The position numbers and the translations under genes were made by a program. The notes beneath the pieces were generated by a model. The model saw only the letters and a list, made by a program, of their open reading frames with translations, had not been told where the DNA came from and did not search any database. Of a stretch of 64,000 nucleotides of DNA, positions 10,814 through 19,353 are shown piece by piece. The first letter of the stretch is position 1. Every line of letters starts with the position of its first letter. The DNA comes from Leptospira andrefontaineae (lineage in GTDB: Bacteria; Spirochaetota; Leptospiria; Leptospirales; Leptospiraceae). The stretch is taken from NCBI RefSeq assembly GCF_004770105.1, contig NZ_RQEY01000005.1:547224-611223 (forward strand), written 5' to 3'.

Positions 10814-12526
10814 TTACTCCAAATGTTTACTGAACAGAAACGCCTCAATCGCTTCGTAGTCTTCATTCTCAGAAAGTTCTAAAATTTTCTTCAAAAGAAA
10901 GTTTGCCTGTTTCAAGCTGACTGATCCTAAAATTTTACGGATTGGTCCTACGAATGGAATGGATATAGAAAGTTCTCTAAATCCCATTCCTAAAAGTAGG
11001 ATCGTAAAATTTGTATCTGAGGCAAGCTCACCACAGATACTTAATGGTCTTTCATATTTCCAAGCAGTTTCTACGATTTGAACTAAAGCTCTTAAAAAAG
11101 AGATATGGAATGGATTGTATAATGAGGAAACGTTCACATTATTTCTGTCCACTGCCATTAAATACTGCAATAAATCGTTTGTTCCGACTGAGAAAAAGTC
11201 TACTTCTTTTGCCAAAACATCCATGGAAGATACTGCAGAAGGTGTTTCTACCATCACTCCCAGTTTGATCTTCTTATTGAACTTTTCCTTCTTGGCAGTA
11301 AGTTCTCTTTTACATTCTTCTAATATTTCTTTTGTTTTTTTGATCTCTCCCAGATTGGTCACCATCGGGAGCATGATGCTCAAATTTCCGTAAGCAGACG
11401 CTCTCAAAATTGCGACCAATTGTTCTTTAAACCAATCCGGATTTTGAAGGCTGTATCTGATTCCTCTATTTCCTAAAAAAGGATTCTCTTCGAATTCTCC
11501 CGTAGAAAATTTATCTGCACCAATATCAAATGTACGGATATACACAGGATTCGGATCCATTCCTTCTGCGATCCTTTTATAGGCTAAAAATTGCTCTTCG
11601 CCGGAAACGTTTTTGTCCTGGTATTTTAAGAATAACGACTCCGAACGGAAAAGCCCCACTCCATCCACATCCGCCTTTCTAGCAAGTTCACAGTCTGTAT
11701 CAGATTCTAAATTACATTTTAGTCGGATCTTTATGCCGTCTTTTGTGACTGCCTTTTTAGGTTTTATTACCTTCGTTTCAAAACTTAGGGGAGAAGAAGC
11801 CCCATAATATTTCACTTCTTCGATTGTTGGATTTCTTACGATCTGTCCCGTGTCAGCGTCTAAGAAAACATATTCAAAATCGTTAATATTTCTATAAAAT
11901 TCTTTTAGACCAACAATAGTAGGGATGCCGTAGTTTCTGGCAAGAATTGCCATATGGCCTGTTTTTCCACCTAGATCGGTTGCAATTCCTCGAATTTTAC
12001 TCTTATCCATTAAGATCATTTGAGAAGGAGTTAATTGCCTCGCGACTAGGATCACGTCCTCTGATTGATCTGCTAAGAAAGAGACTTCTTCTTTTTTATC
12101 TAATAGGTTTTCGAGGATTCGATTGGAGATGTCTTGGAAATGATCTGATCTTTCTCGGAAGAATGGATTGTCTAAACGATTGAACTTGTCAGTGAGTTCG
12201 TTGATCGTATTTTGAACCGCTAAAAATGCATTCTCGTTATATTCTTTGATCCGATTTCTAAATGAATCTTGGAGTCCTGGATCTTCTGTGATTGTTACCT
12301 GAGTTTCTAAAATTTCTTTTAGCTCTCTGTCTTGTTCTCTTGTTTTGAGACTTGAGATAAGAGATTTTAATTCAATTTTAGAAGAATCTAAGGCGTTCGC
12401 GAGTTTTTTGAGTTCTTCTTGTTTTTGAGTCTCGTGGATATAGGCGCCGTGAGCTAGATGTCTTCTCTTTGTCCCGACTTTTACGCAACGACCGTAAAAT
12501 CTGCCGGGAAAAGCGACTATTCCCAT
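10814..12526 (-). CDS. ptsI: PTS enzyme I (phosphoenolpyruvate-protein phosphotransferase)
   Basis: Transfers phosphate from PEP to HPr. Features in order: N-terminal HPr-binding helical part, phosphohistidine site GGKTGHMAILARNYGIP near residue 185-200, then the PEP-binding barrel with DGVGLFRSE, RTFDIGADK, NPFLGNRGIRY, GVMVETPSAV, FFSVGTNDL and the C-terminal CGELASD with the catalytic Cys. The start at 12526 (MGIVAFPGRF) aligns with the usual enzyme I start and has a purine-rich gggaaaagaag upstream; an in-frame ATG ten codons earlier (12556) has none. About 570 residues, normal length. No sugar permease gene is near, so a regulatory PTS is likely (inference). Confidence 0.93.
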   Translation of the reverse strand: MGIVAFPGRFYGRCVKVGTKRRHLAHGAYIHETQKQEELKKLANALDSSKIELKSLISSLKTREQDRELKEILETQVTITEDPGLQDSFRNRIKEYNENAFLAVQNTINELTDKFNRLDNPFFRERSDHFQDISNRILENLLDKKEEVSFLADQSEDVILVARQLTPSQMILMDKSKIRGIATDLGGKTGHMAILARNYGIPTIVGLKEFYRNINDFEYVFLDADTGQIVRNPTIEEVKYYGASSPLSFETKVIKPKKAVTKDGIKIRLKCNLESDTDCELARKADVDGVGLFRSESLFLKYQDKNVSGEEQFLAYKRIAEGMDPNPVYIRTFDIGADKFSTGEFEENPFLGNRGIRYSLQNPDWFKEQLVAILRASAYGNLSIMLPMVTNLGEIKKTKEILEECKRELTAKKEKFNKKIKLGVMVETPSAVSSMDVLAKEVDFFSVGTNDLLQYLMAVDRNNVNVSSLYNPFHISFLRALVQIVETAWKYERPLSICGELASDTNFTILLLGMGFRELSISIPFVGPIRKILGSVSLKQANFLLKKILELSENEDYEAIEAFLFSKHLE

Positions 12527-12660
12527 ATATGTACTTCTTTTCCCGCCGCCATTCATAGAATGAATATCCGCAGGTAGAAATACAGTAGTTTAGTGAATCG
12601 ACAAGTCTTTTATAAATCTGGAATATCCCGCCCAAATCGGAGGCGGGAAAATCGTAAGAA

Positions 12661-13569
12661 TTAGACCATCGCCGCTTTTCTGTTGAAAAGTGGAATACGA
12701 CGGCTTTTGTATTTGCCCAATTCGTTTCCAGTTACTGAACTCATGACTAACTTAGCCATAGAAACGTCCAGGGCATGTCCCGCCTTAGAAGCCAAATAGT
12801 GTCCGATGATTGGTCTTCCTGCGATGGAAAGATCGCCCACCAGGTCCAAAATTTTGTGTCGGACACATTCATTCTCATATCTGAGGGATTCGTTTAGATA
12901 TCCGTCTTGGGTAAGAACGATTGCATTGTCCAAGGAACCTCCCATTGCAAGTCCTCTTGCTTGGAGCGCCTCCACATCTTTTAGGAATCCAAAGGTTCTG
13001 GCCGGTAAAATTTCGTTTTTGAGGATGTCGCGGTCCAGATCGATTGTGATATTCTGGCCTTTAAGAAGAGGGTGAGGGAAATCGATTGTGTAAGTCACTT
13101 TCCAGGTTTCGCTTGGAAGGATTACAAGGTATTTGTCCCCGTCTACCACCCACATTGGGTTTTTTACATAAATAGGTTCGATTTTTTCTTCGAATTCAGT
13201 ATAACCAGTGCTTTCGAATGCCTCAAGGAAAGGAAGGGAAGATCCGTCCATGATCGGAACTTCTACAGAGTCGATTTCCAGGACCATGTCAGTAATTCCT
13301 AGGGAGAATACCGCCGCCATTAGATGCTCTACGGTTTGGACTCTATGAAGCCCATCTCCAAGTGTAGTAGCGTTACTCGTATCTACCACGTTGCTTAATT
13401 CTACAGGGATGGATGCCTTATCTTCTCCCTTTCTATATTCAAAAACTATACCTGTTCCAACAGGAGCAGGGTGCCCGACCAGATTTACTTCCTTGCCGGA
13501 ATGTAATCCGATCCCCTTAATTCTTACTGTTTCTTTAAGAGTTTTTCTATGTTCTGTGAAATTCATCAT
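12661..13569 (-). CDS. lpxC: LpxC, UDP-3-O-acyl-N-acetylglucosamine deacetylase
   Basis: Committed zinc-dependent step of lipid A synthesis in the cytoplasm. At 302 residues it has the normal length. Zinc ligands are visible: His in TVEHLMAAV near residue 82 and the HKILD His/Asp pair near 236-240; the catalytic His is in GHYLASKAGHALD. The substrate-contact MDGSSLPF near 109-116 is intact. Two adjacent Met codons (13569, 13566) follow GGTAGGAA, so either can start. A small imperfect hairpin lies in the leader at 13578-13597. ptsI lies downstream on the same strand after about 130 bp. Confidence 0.96.
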   Translation of the reverse strand: MMNFTEHRKTLKETVRIKGIGLHSGKEVNLVGHPAPVGTGIVFEYRKGEDKASIPVELSNVVDTSNATTLGDGLHRVQTVEHLMAAVFSLGITDMVLEIDSVEVPIMDGSSLPFLEAFESTGYTEFEEKIEPIYVKNPMWVVDGDKYLVILPSETWKVTYTIDFPHPLLKGQNITIDLDRDILKNEILPARTFGFLKDVEALQARGLAMGGSLDNAIVLTQDGYLNESLRYENECVRHKILDLVGDLSIAGRPIIGHYLASKAGHALDVSMAKLVMSSVTGNELGKYKSRRIPLFNRKAAMV

Positions 13570-13828
13570 TTCCTACCCCGGAAACTTTCGGTTCCGGAAT
13601 CCATTCGCATTGCACTGGGCTTTATACTCTATTGGACGTTTGCAAAATCCAAAGAAAATTAACCCTTTAGGACTATAAAAGCAATATCTATGCCAGGTGC
13701 AGTGCAAAAAGATGATTTTAGACAGGCATTATAGCCCGGTACAGAGACAACTAGACATAATTTGAAAGAAATTTCTGTACTTTTGTCTCTTTTTTACAAC
13801 AGTGTTGTTTTAGGGAGACAGAATCCAT

Positions 13829-14488
13829 TTACCATGGTAACTCTTCCCCGTTTTGATGAAAGAATCTTCCGGACCTTTCTGGGGAGAGTTTTTCCACCAA
13901 ATGTGCGAGTCCTTCGGCTGCTTCTCTGGGTGGAATTCCTTGTCTTCCTGTCATTTCGGTAGCTACCATTCCAGGGTGGAAAATGCCTACGGAGATCTTT
14001 TTAGGTGCAAGGTCACGGGAGAGACTGACTGCTCCAGCATTCAGGGCGGCCTTGGACATTCTATACCCGTAGTAAGCACCTGAAGTATTGTCTGCAATGG
14101 ATCCCATTCTACTAGTGATAAATATTAGTTTGGAGTGAGGGGCAAGTTTAGGAAGAAGAAGTCGACTGAGTCTTATAGGTCCAATTGCATTTACTAGGAT
14201 TTGGGTCTCTAGTTCTGTAAAGTCCACACTTTCCAAATTATCAGGGATCAAGATCCCTGCGTTATTGATGAATATGTCCAACTTGACCCCGGTCAGAAAA
14301 CTGGAAAGTGTTTCGAAACTTTGGCTTTGGGTAAGATCCAGGCCTTCGAAAATTTTTACATTTAACCTGCGTAAAGGTTCTGAACTTTTTCTACAAGCTG
14401 CATAGACTGTGTAACCTTTTTCTGAATATAAATTTGCGAGTTCTAGACCGATTCCTCGGTTGGCACCTGTGATTAAAATCTGTTTCAT
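13829..14488 (-). CDS. Short-chain dehydrogenase/reductase
   Basis: Single-domain Rossmann oxidoreductase of 219 residues. NAD(P)-binding TGANRGIG at residues 7-14, NNAG near 75, and the catalytic YRMSK (YxxxK) near 147 with a Ser upstream in TSRMG. The short length and motif spacing resemble CsgA-type SDRs. It ends with FHQNGEELPW. Substrate cannot be predicted. It is divergent from the AIM24 cluster, the two sharing a roughly 94-bp control region, and faces lpxC in the same direction across 259 bp. Confidence 0.88.
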   Translation of the reverse strand: MKQILITGANRGIGLELANLYSEKGYTVYAACRKSSEPLRRLNVKIFEGLDLTQSQSFETLSSFLTGVKLDIFINNAGILIPDNLESVDFTELETQILVNAIGPIRLSRLLLPKLAPHSKLIFITSRMGSIADNTSGAYYGYRMSKAALNAGAVSLSRDLAPKKISVGIFHPGMVATEMTGRQGIPPREAAEGLAHLVEKLSPERSGRFFHQNGEELPW

Positions 14489-14582
14489 TCGGATTAAATT
14501 AAAGAGAAGAAGTCTAGAAAGATATACTTGAAGCCAGGAATCGATTGACGTCTTGGAAAATATTTTCCAAAGTTTCCCGCGT

Positions 14583-15248
14583 ATGCAATTCCAGATCTCT
14601 CATAAACCTTCCTTCTCCTTATTGAAACTTAGATTAGGCCCTGGTCAATCGATTAAATCGGAGGCCGGAGCCATGGTGTACATGAGTTCCAGAATGGGAG
14701 TGGAAACCAAGATGGGAAGTGGCTTTCTATCTGCACTTTCCAGAAAAATTTTCGGAGGAGAGTCATTCTTCTTCAATACTTATACTGCTCCTGATTCGGG
14801 TGGAGAGATTGGGCTCGCTCCGGATCTTCCCGGAGATATTATTGATTTGGATCTCGATGGAAAAAGTATTTTTGTCCAATCAGGATCTTATCTTGCTTCC
14901 GATCCAGGCATCCAAGTTGTTTCTAAATTTGGAGGTCTTCGTTCTTTATTCGGAGGAGAAGGTTTGTTCTTATTAGAAATTTCCGGAACAGGAAAAGTAT
15001 TCTTAAGTTCTTATGGAGCTATTGTTCCAATCAAAGTAGAAGGAAATTATACCGTAGACACAGGTCATATAGTCGCCTTTGAAAATTCACTCCAATTCAA
15101 AGTAGGAAAGGCTGGAGGAAATTGGAAATCCACTTTACTAGGTGGCGAAGGTTTAGTCGCAAACTTTTCAGGAAACGGAACTCTTTGGATCCAATCCAGA
15201 GTGCCTTCCGGATTTATCAGCTGGCTTACAAAACTTCTTCCAGTTTAA
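14583..15248 (+). CDS. AIM24/TIGR00266-family protein, copy 1 of 3
   Basis: About 221 residues of the double beta-helix AIM24 family (TIGR00266, DUF124), whose biochemical function is unknown; the fungal namesake acts in mitochondrial membrane organisation. The ATG at 14583 (MQFQISHKPSFSLL) is chosen over an upstream in-frame TTG at 14553 because it aligns with the starts of the two downstream paralogues. Family marks include SIKSEAGAMVYMSS near 20-33, DTGHIVAFE near 158 and LGGEGLVANFSGNGTLW near 184. No signal peptide or membrane helix. First of three head-to-tail paralogues, likely one operon. Confidence 0.88.
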   Translation: MQFQISHKPSFSLLKLRLGPGQSIKSEAGAMVYMSSRMGVETKMGSGFLSALSRKIFGGESFFFNTYTAPDSGGEIGLAPDLPGDIIDLDLDGKSIFVQSGSYLASDPGIQVVSKFGGLRSLFGGEGLFLLEISGTGKVFLSSYGAIVPIKVEGNYTVDTGHIVAFENSLQFKVGKAGGNWKSTLLGGEGLVANFSGNGTLWIQSRVPSGFISWLTKLLPV

Positions 15249-15266
15249 TAAACATTAGGAATTAAA

Positions 15267-15938
15267 ATGAATATCCAAGTTTTATACAAACCATCTTATT
15301 CCGTAGCGAAAGTTAATTTAAGTTCCGGAGAATCTATCAAGGCGGAAGCGGGAGCGCTCATGAGTATGAGTTCTCATATCCAAATGCAGACTAGCAAAGC
15401 ACAGCAAGGAGGGTTATTCAAATCCTTGAAGGCAGCTTTTTTAGGCGGGCAATCTTTTTGGATGAATACATTCTCCGCATCGCAAGCGGGAGAAGTATTA
15501 CTCGCTCCCACGCTTCCCGGAGATATAGAACAACTAGATCTGAACGGTACGATTTTTATCCAATCCAGTTCCTTTCTTGCGGCAAAACCTGAGATTGATA
15601 TAGATACAAAGTTCCAAGGTCTAAAAGGTTTTTTCAGCGGAGAATCTTTATTCTTCTTAAAGCTGAGTGGAAACGGTACAGTTTTGATCTCTAGTTACGG
15701 CGGGATTGAAGTATTGGATGTAGAAGGTGAATTCATAGTAGATACAGGTCATATAGTTGCCTTTGAAGAAGGCCTACAATACGAGATCACTAAGTTTGGA
15801 GGTTGGAAATCGTTCTTCTTGGGTGGAGAAGGTTTAGTAGCCAAATTCAAAGGAAGAGGAAGGCTCTGGCTCCAATCCAGAAATGTGCCTACACTCGGCG
15901 CTTGGTTCAGATCCGAATTACCACCTAGAAAGGAATAA
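15267..15938 (+). CDS. AIM24/TIGR00266-family protein, copy 2 of 3
   Basis: 223 residues, collinear with its neighbours: SIKAEAGALMSMSS, then a conserved G-SFWMNTF element, DTGHIVAFEEG and LGGEGLVAKFKGRGRLW. TTAGGA precedes the ATG. It begins 18 bp after copy 1. Divergence between the three copies is clear at protein level across the middle strands, while glycines at the turn positions are kept, so these are old duplicates rather than a recent expansion (judged by eye). Confidence 0.88.
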   Translation: MNIQVLYKPSYSVAKVNLSSGESIKAEAGALMSMSSHIQMQTSKAQQGGLFKSLKAAFLGGQSFWMNTFSASQAGEVLLAPTLPGDIEQLDLNGTIFIQSSSFLAAKPEIDIDTKFQGLKGFFSGESLFFLKLSGNGTVLISSYGGIEVLDVEGEFIVDTGHIVAFEEGLQYEITKFGGWKSFFLGGEGLVAKFKGRGRLWLQSRNVPTLGAWFRSELPPRKE

Positions 15939-15941
15939 TAT

Positions 15942-16628
15942 ATGAAATTTGAAATATTAGCAAAACCTGATTTTCCCATCTTAAAATTAAATATGAATTC
16001 TGGAGAATCCATTCGTGCGGAATCCGGAGCAATGGTTGCAATGTCCCCTCAGGTCAAAATGGAAACCAAGGCCCAAGGTGGAATATTCGCATCCGCAAAA
16101 AGAGCTTTGTTTAGCGGTGAGTCATTCTTCCAAAACACATTCACAGCGGAAGGTGGAAATGGTGAATTATTTTTGACCTCCGCTACACAAGGAGACTTGG
16201 AACATAGAGCTCTCAAAAACGAAGAGTTGATCTTAAGTAGAGGGGCCTATGTTGCAGGTGGGACAGAGCTTGTGATAGACAGCAAATGGGGAGGTTTCAA
16301 AGGATTTTTTGCGGGAGAAGGTTTATTCTTCTTAAAAGTTTCCGGAACAGGTGACCTTTTCTTCTCTAGTTTTGGAGCTATCCATACAGTAGATGTAGAC
16401 GGAATGTACATAGTAGACACAGGTCATATTGTGGGTTTTGAACCTAGCTTGGATTACCATATAGATAAAGTAGGCGGATTAAAATCCCTATTCTTATCCG
16501 GTGAGGGACTAGTAGCAAAGTTTTCCGGCAAAGGAAAACTTTATCTACAAACTCGTAACCAAAACTCTTTTGCTTCTTGGGCAAATGCTTGGAGAAGAGT
16601 GCAACGTTCTACGAGTGGAGGGGATTAA
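15942..16628 (+). CDS. AIM24/TIGR00266-family protein, copy 3 of 3
   Basis: 228 residues: SIRAESGAMVAMSP, DTGHIVGFE and LSGEGLVAKFSGKGKLY. AAGGAA lies just before the ATG; only 3 bp separate it from copy 2, which points to translational coupling. It differs from the others in a slightly longer C-terminal tail (SWANAWRRVQRSTSGGD). The 3' end overlaps the convergent radical SAM gene by 4 bp. Confidence 0.88.
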   Translation: MKFEILAKPDFPILKLNMNSGESIRAESGAMVAMSPQVKMETKAQGGIFASAKRALFSGESFFQNTFTAEGGNGELFLTSATQGDLEHRALKNEELILSRGAYVAGGTELVIDSKWGGFKGFFAGEGLFFLKVSGTGDLFFSSFGAIHTVDVDGMYIVDTGHIVGFEPSLDYHIDKVGGLKSLFLSGEGLVAKFSGKGKLYLQTRNQNSFASWANAWRRVQRSTSGGD

Positions 16629-17956
16629 GCCCTTCCAGCATAACCGATCACATCCATAAAGGCGGAAACTGAGAATACCGCCTTTCCTGGTCCTGGTTCT
16701 CCATAACCTGGAGGTGTGGGGAGATTATATTTTTCGAATGTAGACTTCCAAACTGTGAGTAATTCGCAGAAATATTCCAGAGGAGGACCGGCCTGTGTTC
16801 CTAAAGTTGTATAAGGTTCAGGACACCAAGCTGTGAACCTAGGCATGATCCCCTTAGACATGAAGAAGTCTAAACCTTCTCCAGTGGACTTGATCGCTTC
16901 TGCAACTGTAGCAAATCCCCAGGGTTGGGAAAGTTCTACTCCTCCTACAAAGTTAGGAATTACATAAGAAGGTCCAAAAATTTCTGCAGAATCTACAATC
17001 CTTTTGATCCAAGTATCTCTGCCTATATAAGCTTCTTTTCCAGGACAAATTTTTCTGAATAGTTCAGGTTCCCAGACTTCGTAGTTTGGATGGTAAACTT
17101 GGATTCCTGCATCTTTGAACTTTTTGCAGTCATCATTCTCCCAGGCTTGGGAAACGATCTTGCCCATCCATCTTCCAGGAAATTTTTGCTCGATTGCTTG
17201 CGCGTATTCTAAATAAAAATCTATTTCATTTTTTTTCTTGAGAGAAGTGATTACGGAACCGCCGGTGATCGTATACACTTTTGCGATCTCGTCTTCTGCA
17301 TCTATCCAAGACAAGACTTCTAAAATATCTTCTATATCTTTAACGCCTGTGTATGGTCTGCCTGCATTCTTTTGTTGTCTATAATTATGATTGATATCAC
17401 AGTAGGCACATTCTTCGTCCTTACCAAAATACTGGCAGTTACGGAATACTGTTAAGTAGATAAGATATCCCCATTCGATAACAGGCGCAATCTCTCCCGG
17501 GATTTTTCCGGACTTGGTCTTGTGTCTGTACCAAGCAGGCTTGGGTGGATATTCCAGTTTTCCTAAGAATGTTTCGTTAAGATAAAGACCTGGTCTACCC
17601 TCGTCCTTTTCTCCAGCAGGAATACGTTTCACTTTATATGGTGAAGTTGGATTATTACGAGTAGAAACTATTGTGGGTAATAAATTGAAATAACCACCAG
17701 TGATCTTAATCTCTTCCGGTGCTTTGGAGTCAGTTCCTTCTTTCATATCTGCGAGTGGAATATGGTCGAAAGAGAAGATGAAATAATCCTTGGTCTTATA
17801 ATCTCCTCCTATCTGAAAAGATTCAGGAAGAAAATGGATCCCTTGCCTCAGAATATCCTGCTTCAGAATTGCTTCGAATGGGATCTGTTTATATTTTTTT
17901 TCCATTTCCTCCAACAGGGCTATGGAAGATTCGGGGCGAAGGGTACTCGTGCTCAT
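16625..17956 (-). CDS. Radical SAM protein with atypical CX8CX2C cluster motif
   Basis: 443-residue soluble protein. ATG at 17956 (MSTSTLRPESS) is supported by GGAG six bases upstream; the frame extends to 18229 but that stretch overlaps the divergent gene and is not coding. The probable 4Fe-4S motif is CQYFGKDEECAYCD near residue 185-198, spacing CX8CX2C instead of CX3CX2C. A glycine-rich TITGGSVIT near 235 fits the SAM-binding GGE-type strand, and GGVEL and GYGEPGPGK follow. The rest is typical of a TIM-barrel radical enzyme. No substrate can be named. Confidence 0.78.
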   Translation of the reverse strand: MSTSTLRPESSIALLEEMEKKYKQIPFEAILKQDILRQGIHFLPESFQIGGDYKTKDYFIFSFDHIPLADMKEGTDSKAPEEIKITGGYFNLLPTIVSTRNNPTSPYKVKRIPAGEKDEGRPGLYLNETFLGKLEYPPKPAWYRHKTKSGKIPGEIAPVIEWGYLIYLTVFRNCQYFGKDEECAYCDINHNYRQQKNAGRPYTGVKDIEDILEVLSWIDAEDEIAKVYTITGGSVITSLKKKNEIDFYLEYAQAIEQKFPGRWMGKIVSQAWENDDCKKFKDAGIQVYHPNYEVWEPELFRKICPGKEAYIGRDTWIKRIVDSAEIFGPSYVIPNFVGGVELSQPWGFATVAEAIKSTGEGLDFFMSKGIMPRFTAWCPEPYTTLGTQAGPPLEYFCELLTVWKSTFEKYNLPTPPGYGEPGPGKAVFSVSAFMDVIGYAGRA

Positions 17957-18053
17957 CTTAACTCCAGACTGGTTTACATGGGAGTTTTGGCATCTAGTTT
18001 TTGGCTTTTTCATCCTTGACTGAGAGATTTCAAACTGTATTTTTTCTGCCAGA

Positions 18054-19253
18054 ATGAGACGATTTCGCCATAGGATCCTAACCTTCTCTCTATTTCTGGG
18101 ACTCTTCCTATTTACGGGAGAGGATACTGATCTTCTTGCCAAAACTAAGAAACAAAAAACTAAAAAAGAAGGCGGCACAGAATACGTTTTCGGTTGGACC
18201 CAAGTAGCTTCCGGATTTAAGGAAATCACTGATATACAATTTCACCCTAGCATGCCGGACGAGATGGTTGTCTTAGAGAAGAAGGGAAAAATTCTTCTTT
18301 GGAATTTTACAAACAAACAGTCCAAGCTGATTGCCGATTTTACAGGAAGCGTAGAAACAAGATCGGAAGAAGGTTTACTGGGCTTAGCATTTCACCCTAA
18401 GTTTTCCGAAAATAAACTCTTCTATATCAATGCGGTATCTAAGGAAGCAGGTAAGGACCAAACATTCATTTTAGAATTTCGCTGGGCTGATTCGAACGTG
18501 ATCCGCTGGCAGGATCGTAAGAGGATCTTACTCAGAGTGGATCAGCCTTATTCCAATCATAATGCAGGGCAATTGAGCTTTGGCCCTGATGGAAAATTAT
18601 ATATCGGTTTTGGAGATGGGGGCGCCGGAGGAGATCCATACAAGCACGGACAAAATACCTCTACTTATCTAGGAACTCTTATCCGAATAACGCCTAACCT
18701 AGATACAAATGCTCCTCCATATAAAATCCCGGAAGACAATCCTTTTAAAAATACTCCAGGCTTTCTACCTGAGATCTGGGCCTATGGGCTTAGAAATCCA
18801 TGGAAGTTTTCTTTCGATACCAAAACAGGAGATCTTTACCTTGCTGATGTAGGACAGGATGATTGGGAAGAAGTAGATCTGGTTCTAAAAGGCAAAAACT
18901 ACGGTTGGAATATAAAAGAAGGGGCTCATTGTTTTTTACCTAAGGAAAATTGCGAAAAACCCGGGTTAACCGATCCAATTCTGGAATATAATCATGATTT
19001 GGGTCGTTCTATTACGGGCGGATACGTCTACCGAGGGAAAAATCTTTCCAAATACTATGGATGGTATATATTTGCGGACTTTGTCTCTGGAAAGCTGCTT
19101 GGTTTTCCCACCGAAGCAGAAGGTAAAAGGAAACTAACTGTATTAGGGGATACTCACTTTCTAATTAGCACATTTGGCCAGGATTCCACAGGCGAGCTGT
19201 ATTTTGGTGATTTTAGTTCAGGAAATATCTTCCAAATTGGAAAAAAAAATTGA
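18054..19253 (+). CDS. Exported glucose/sorbosone dehydrogenase-like (PQQ-type six-bladed propeller) protein
   Basis: 399 residues with a signal peptide (hydrophobic residues 8-21). The six-bladed propeller family GSDH uses PQQ to oxidise aldoses. Characteristic pieces: EGLLGLAFHPKF near 101, NHNAGQLSFGPDGKLYIGFGDGG near 165-188 (read in two parts), AYGLRNPWKFSFD near 242, DVGQDDWEEVD, and GGYVYRGK near 322. The catalytic His is likely in SNHNAG. Whether this copy binds PQQ is untested, and leptospires are not known for sugar use, so aldose oxidation may not be its job. Divergent from the radical SAM gene (about 97 bp between starts). Confidence 0.85.
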   Translation: MRRFRHRILTFSLFLGLFLFTGEDTDLLAKTKKQKTKKEGGTEYVFGWTQVASGFKEITDIQFHPSMPDEMVVLEKKGKILLWNFTNKQSKLIADFTGSVETRSEEGLLGLAFHPKFSENKLFYINAVSKEAGKDQTFILEFRWADSNVIRWQDRKRILLRVDQPYSNHNAGQLSFGPDGKLYIGFGDGGAGGDPYKHGQNTSTYLGTLIRITPNLDTNAPPYKIPEDNPFKNTPGFLPEIWAYGLRNPWKFSFDTKTGDLYLADVGQDDWEEVDLVLKGKNYGWNIKEGAHCFLPKENCEKPGLTDPILEYNHDLGRSITGGYVYRGKNLSKYYGWYIFADFVSGKLLGFPTEAEGKRKLTVLGDTHFLISTFGQDSTGELYFGDFSSGNIFQIGKKN

Positions 19254-19353
19254 AATAAATTGAAAATCCCAAATCCATAGATGTTAACCCAATATAGATC
19301 GGACTGCCTCCACCGCGGTTTCTGATTAATCTCGATCAAAGAAGGATAGGGGT

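Noticed and set aside
17957..18229. Upstream extension of the radical SAM gene
   Set aside because: It overlaps the divergent GSDH-like gene; ATG at 17956 has GGAG six bases upstream.
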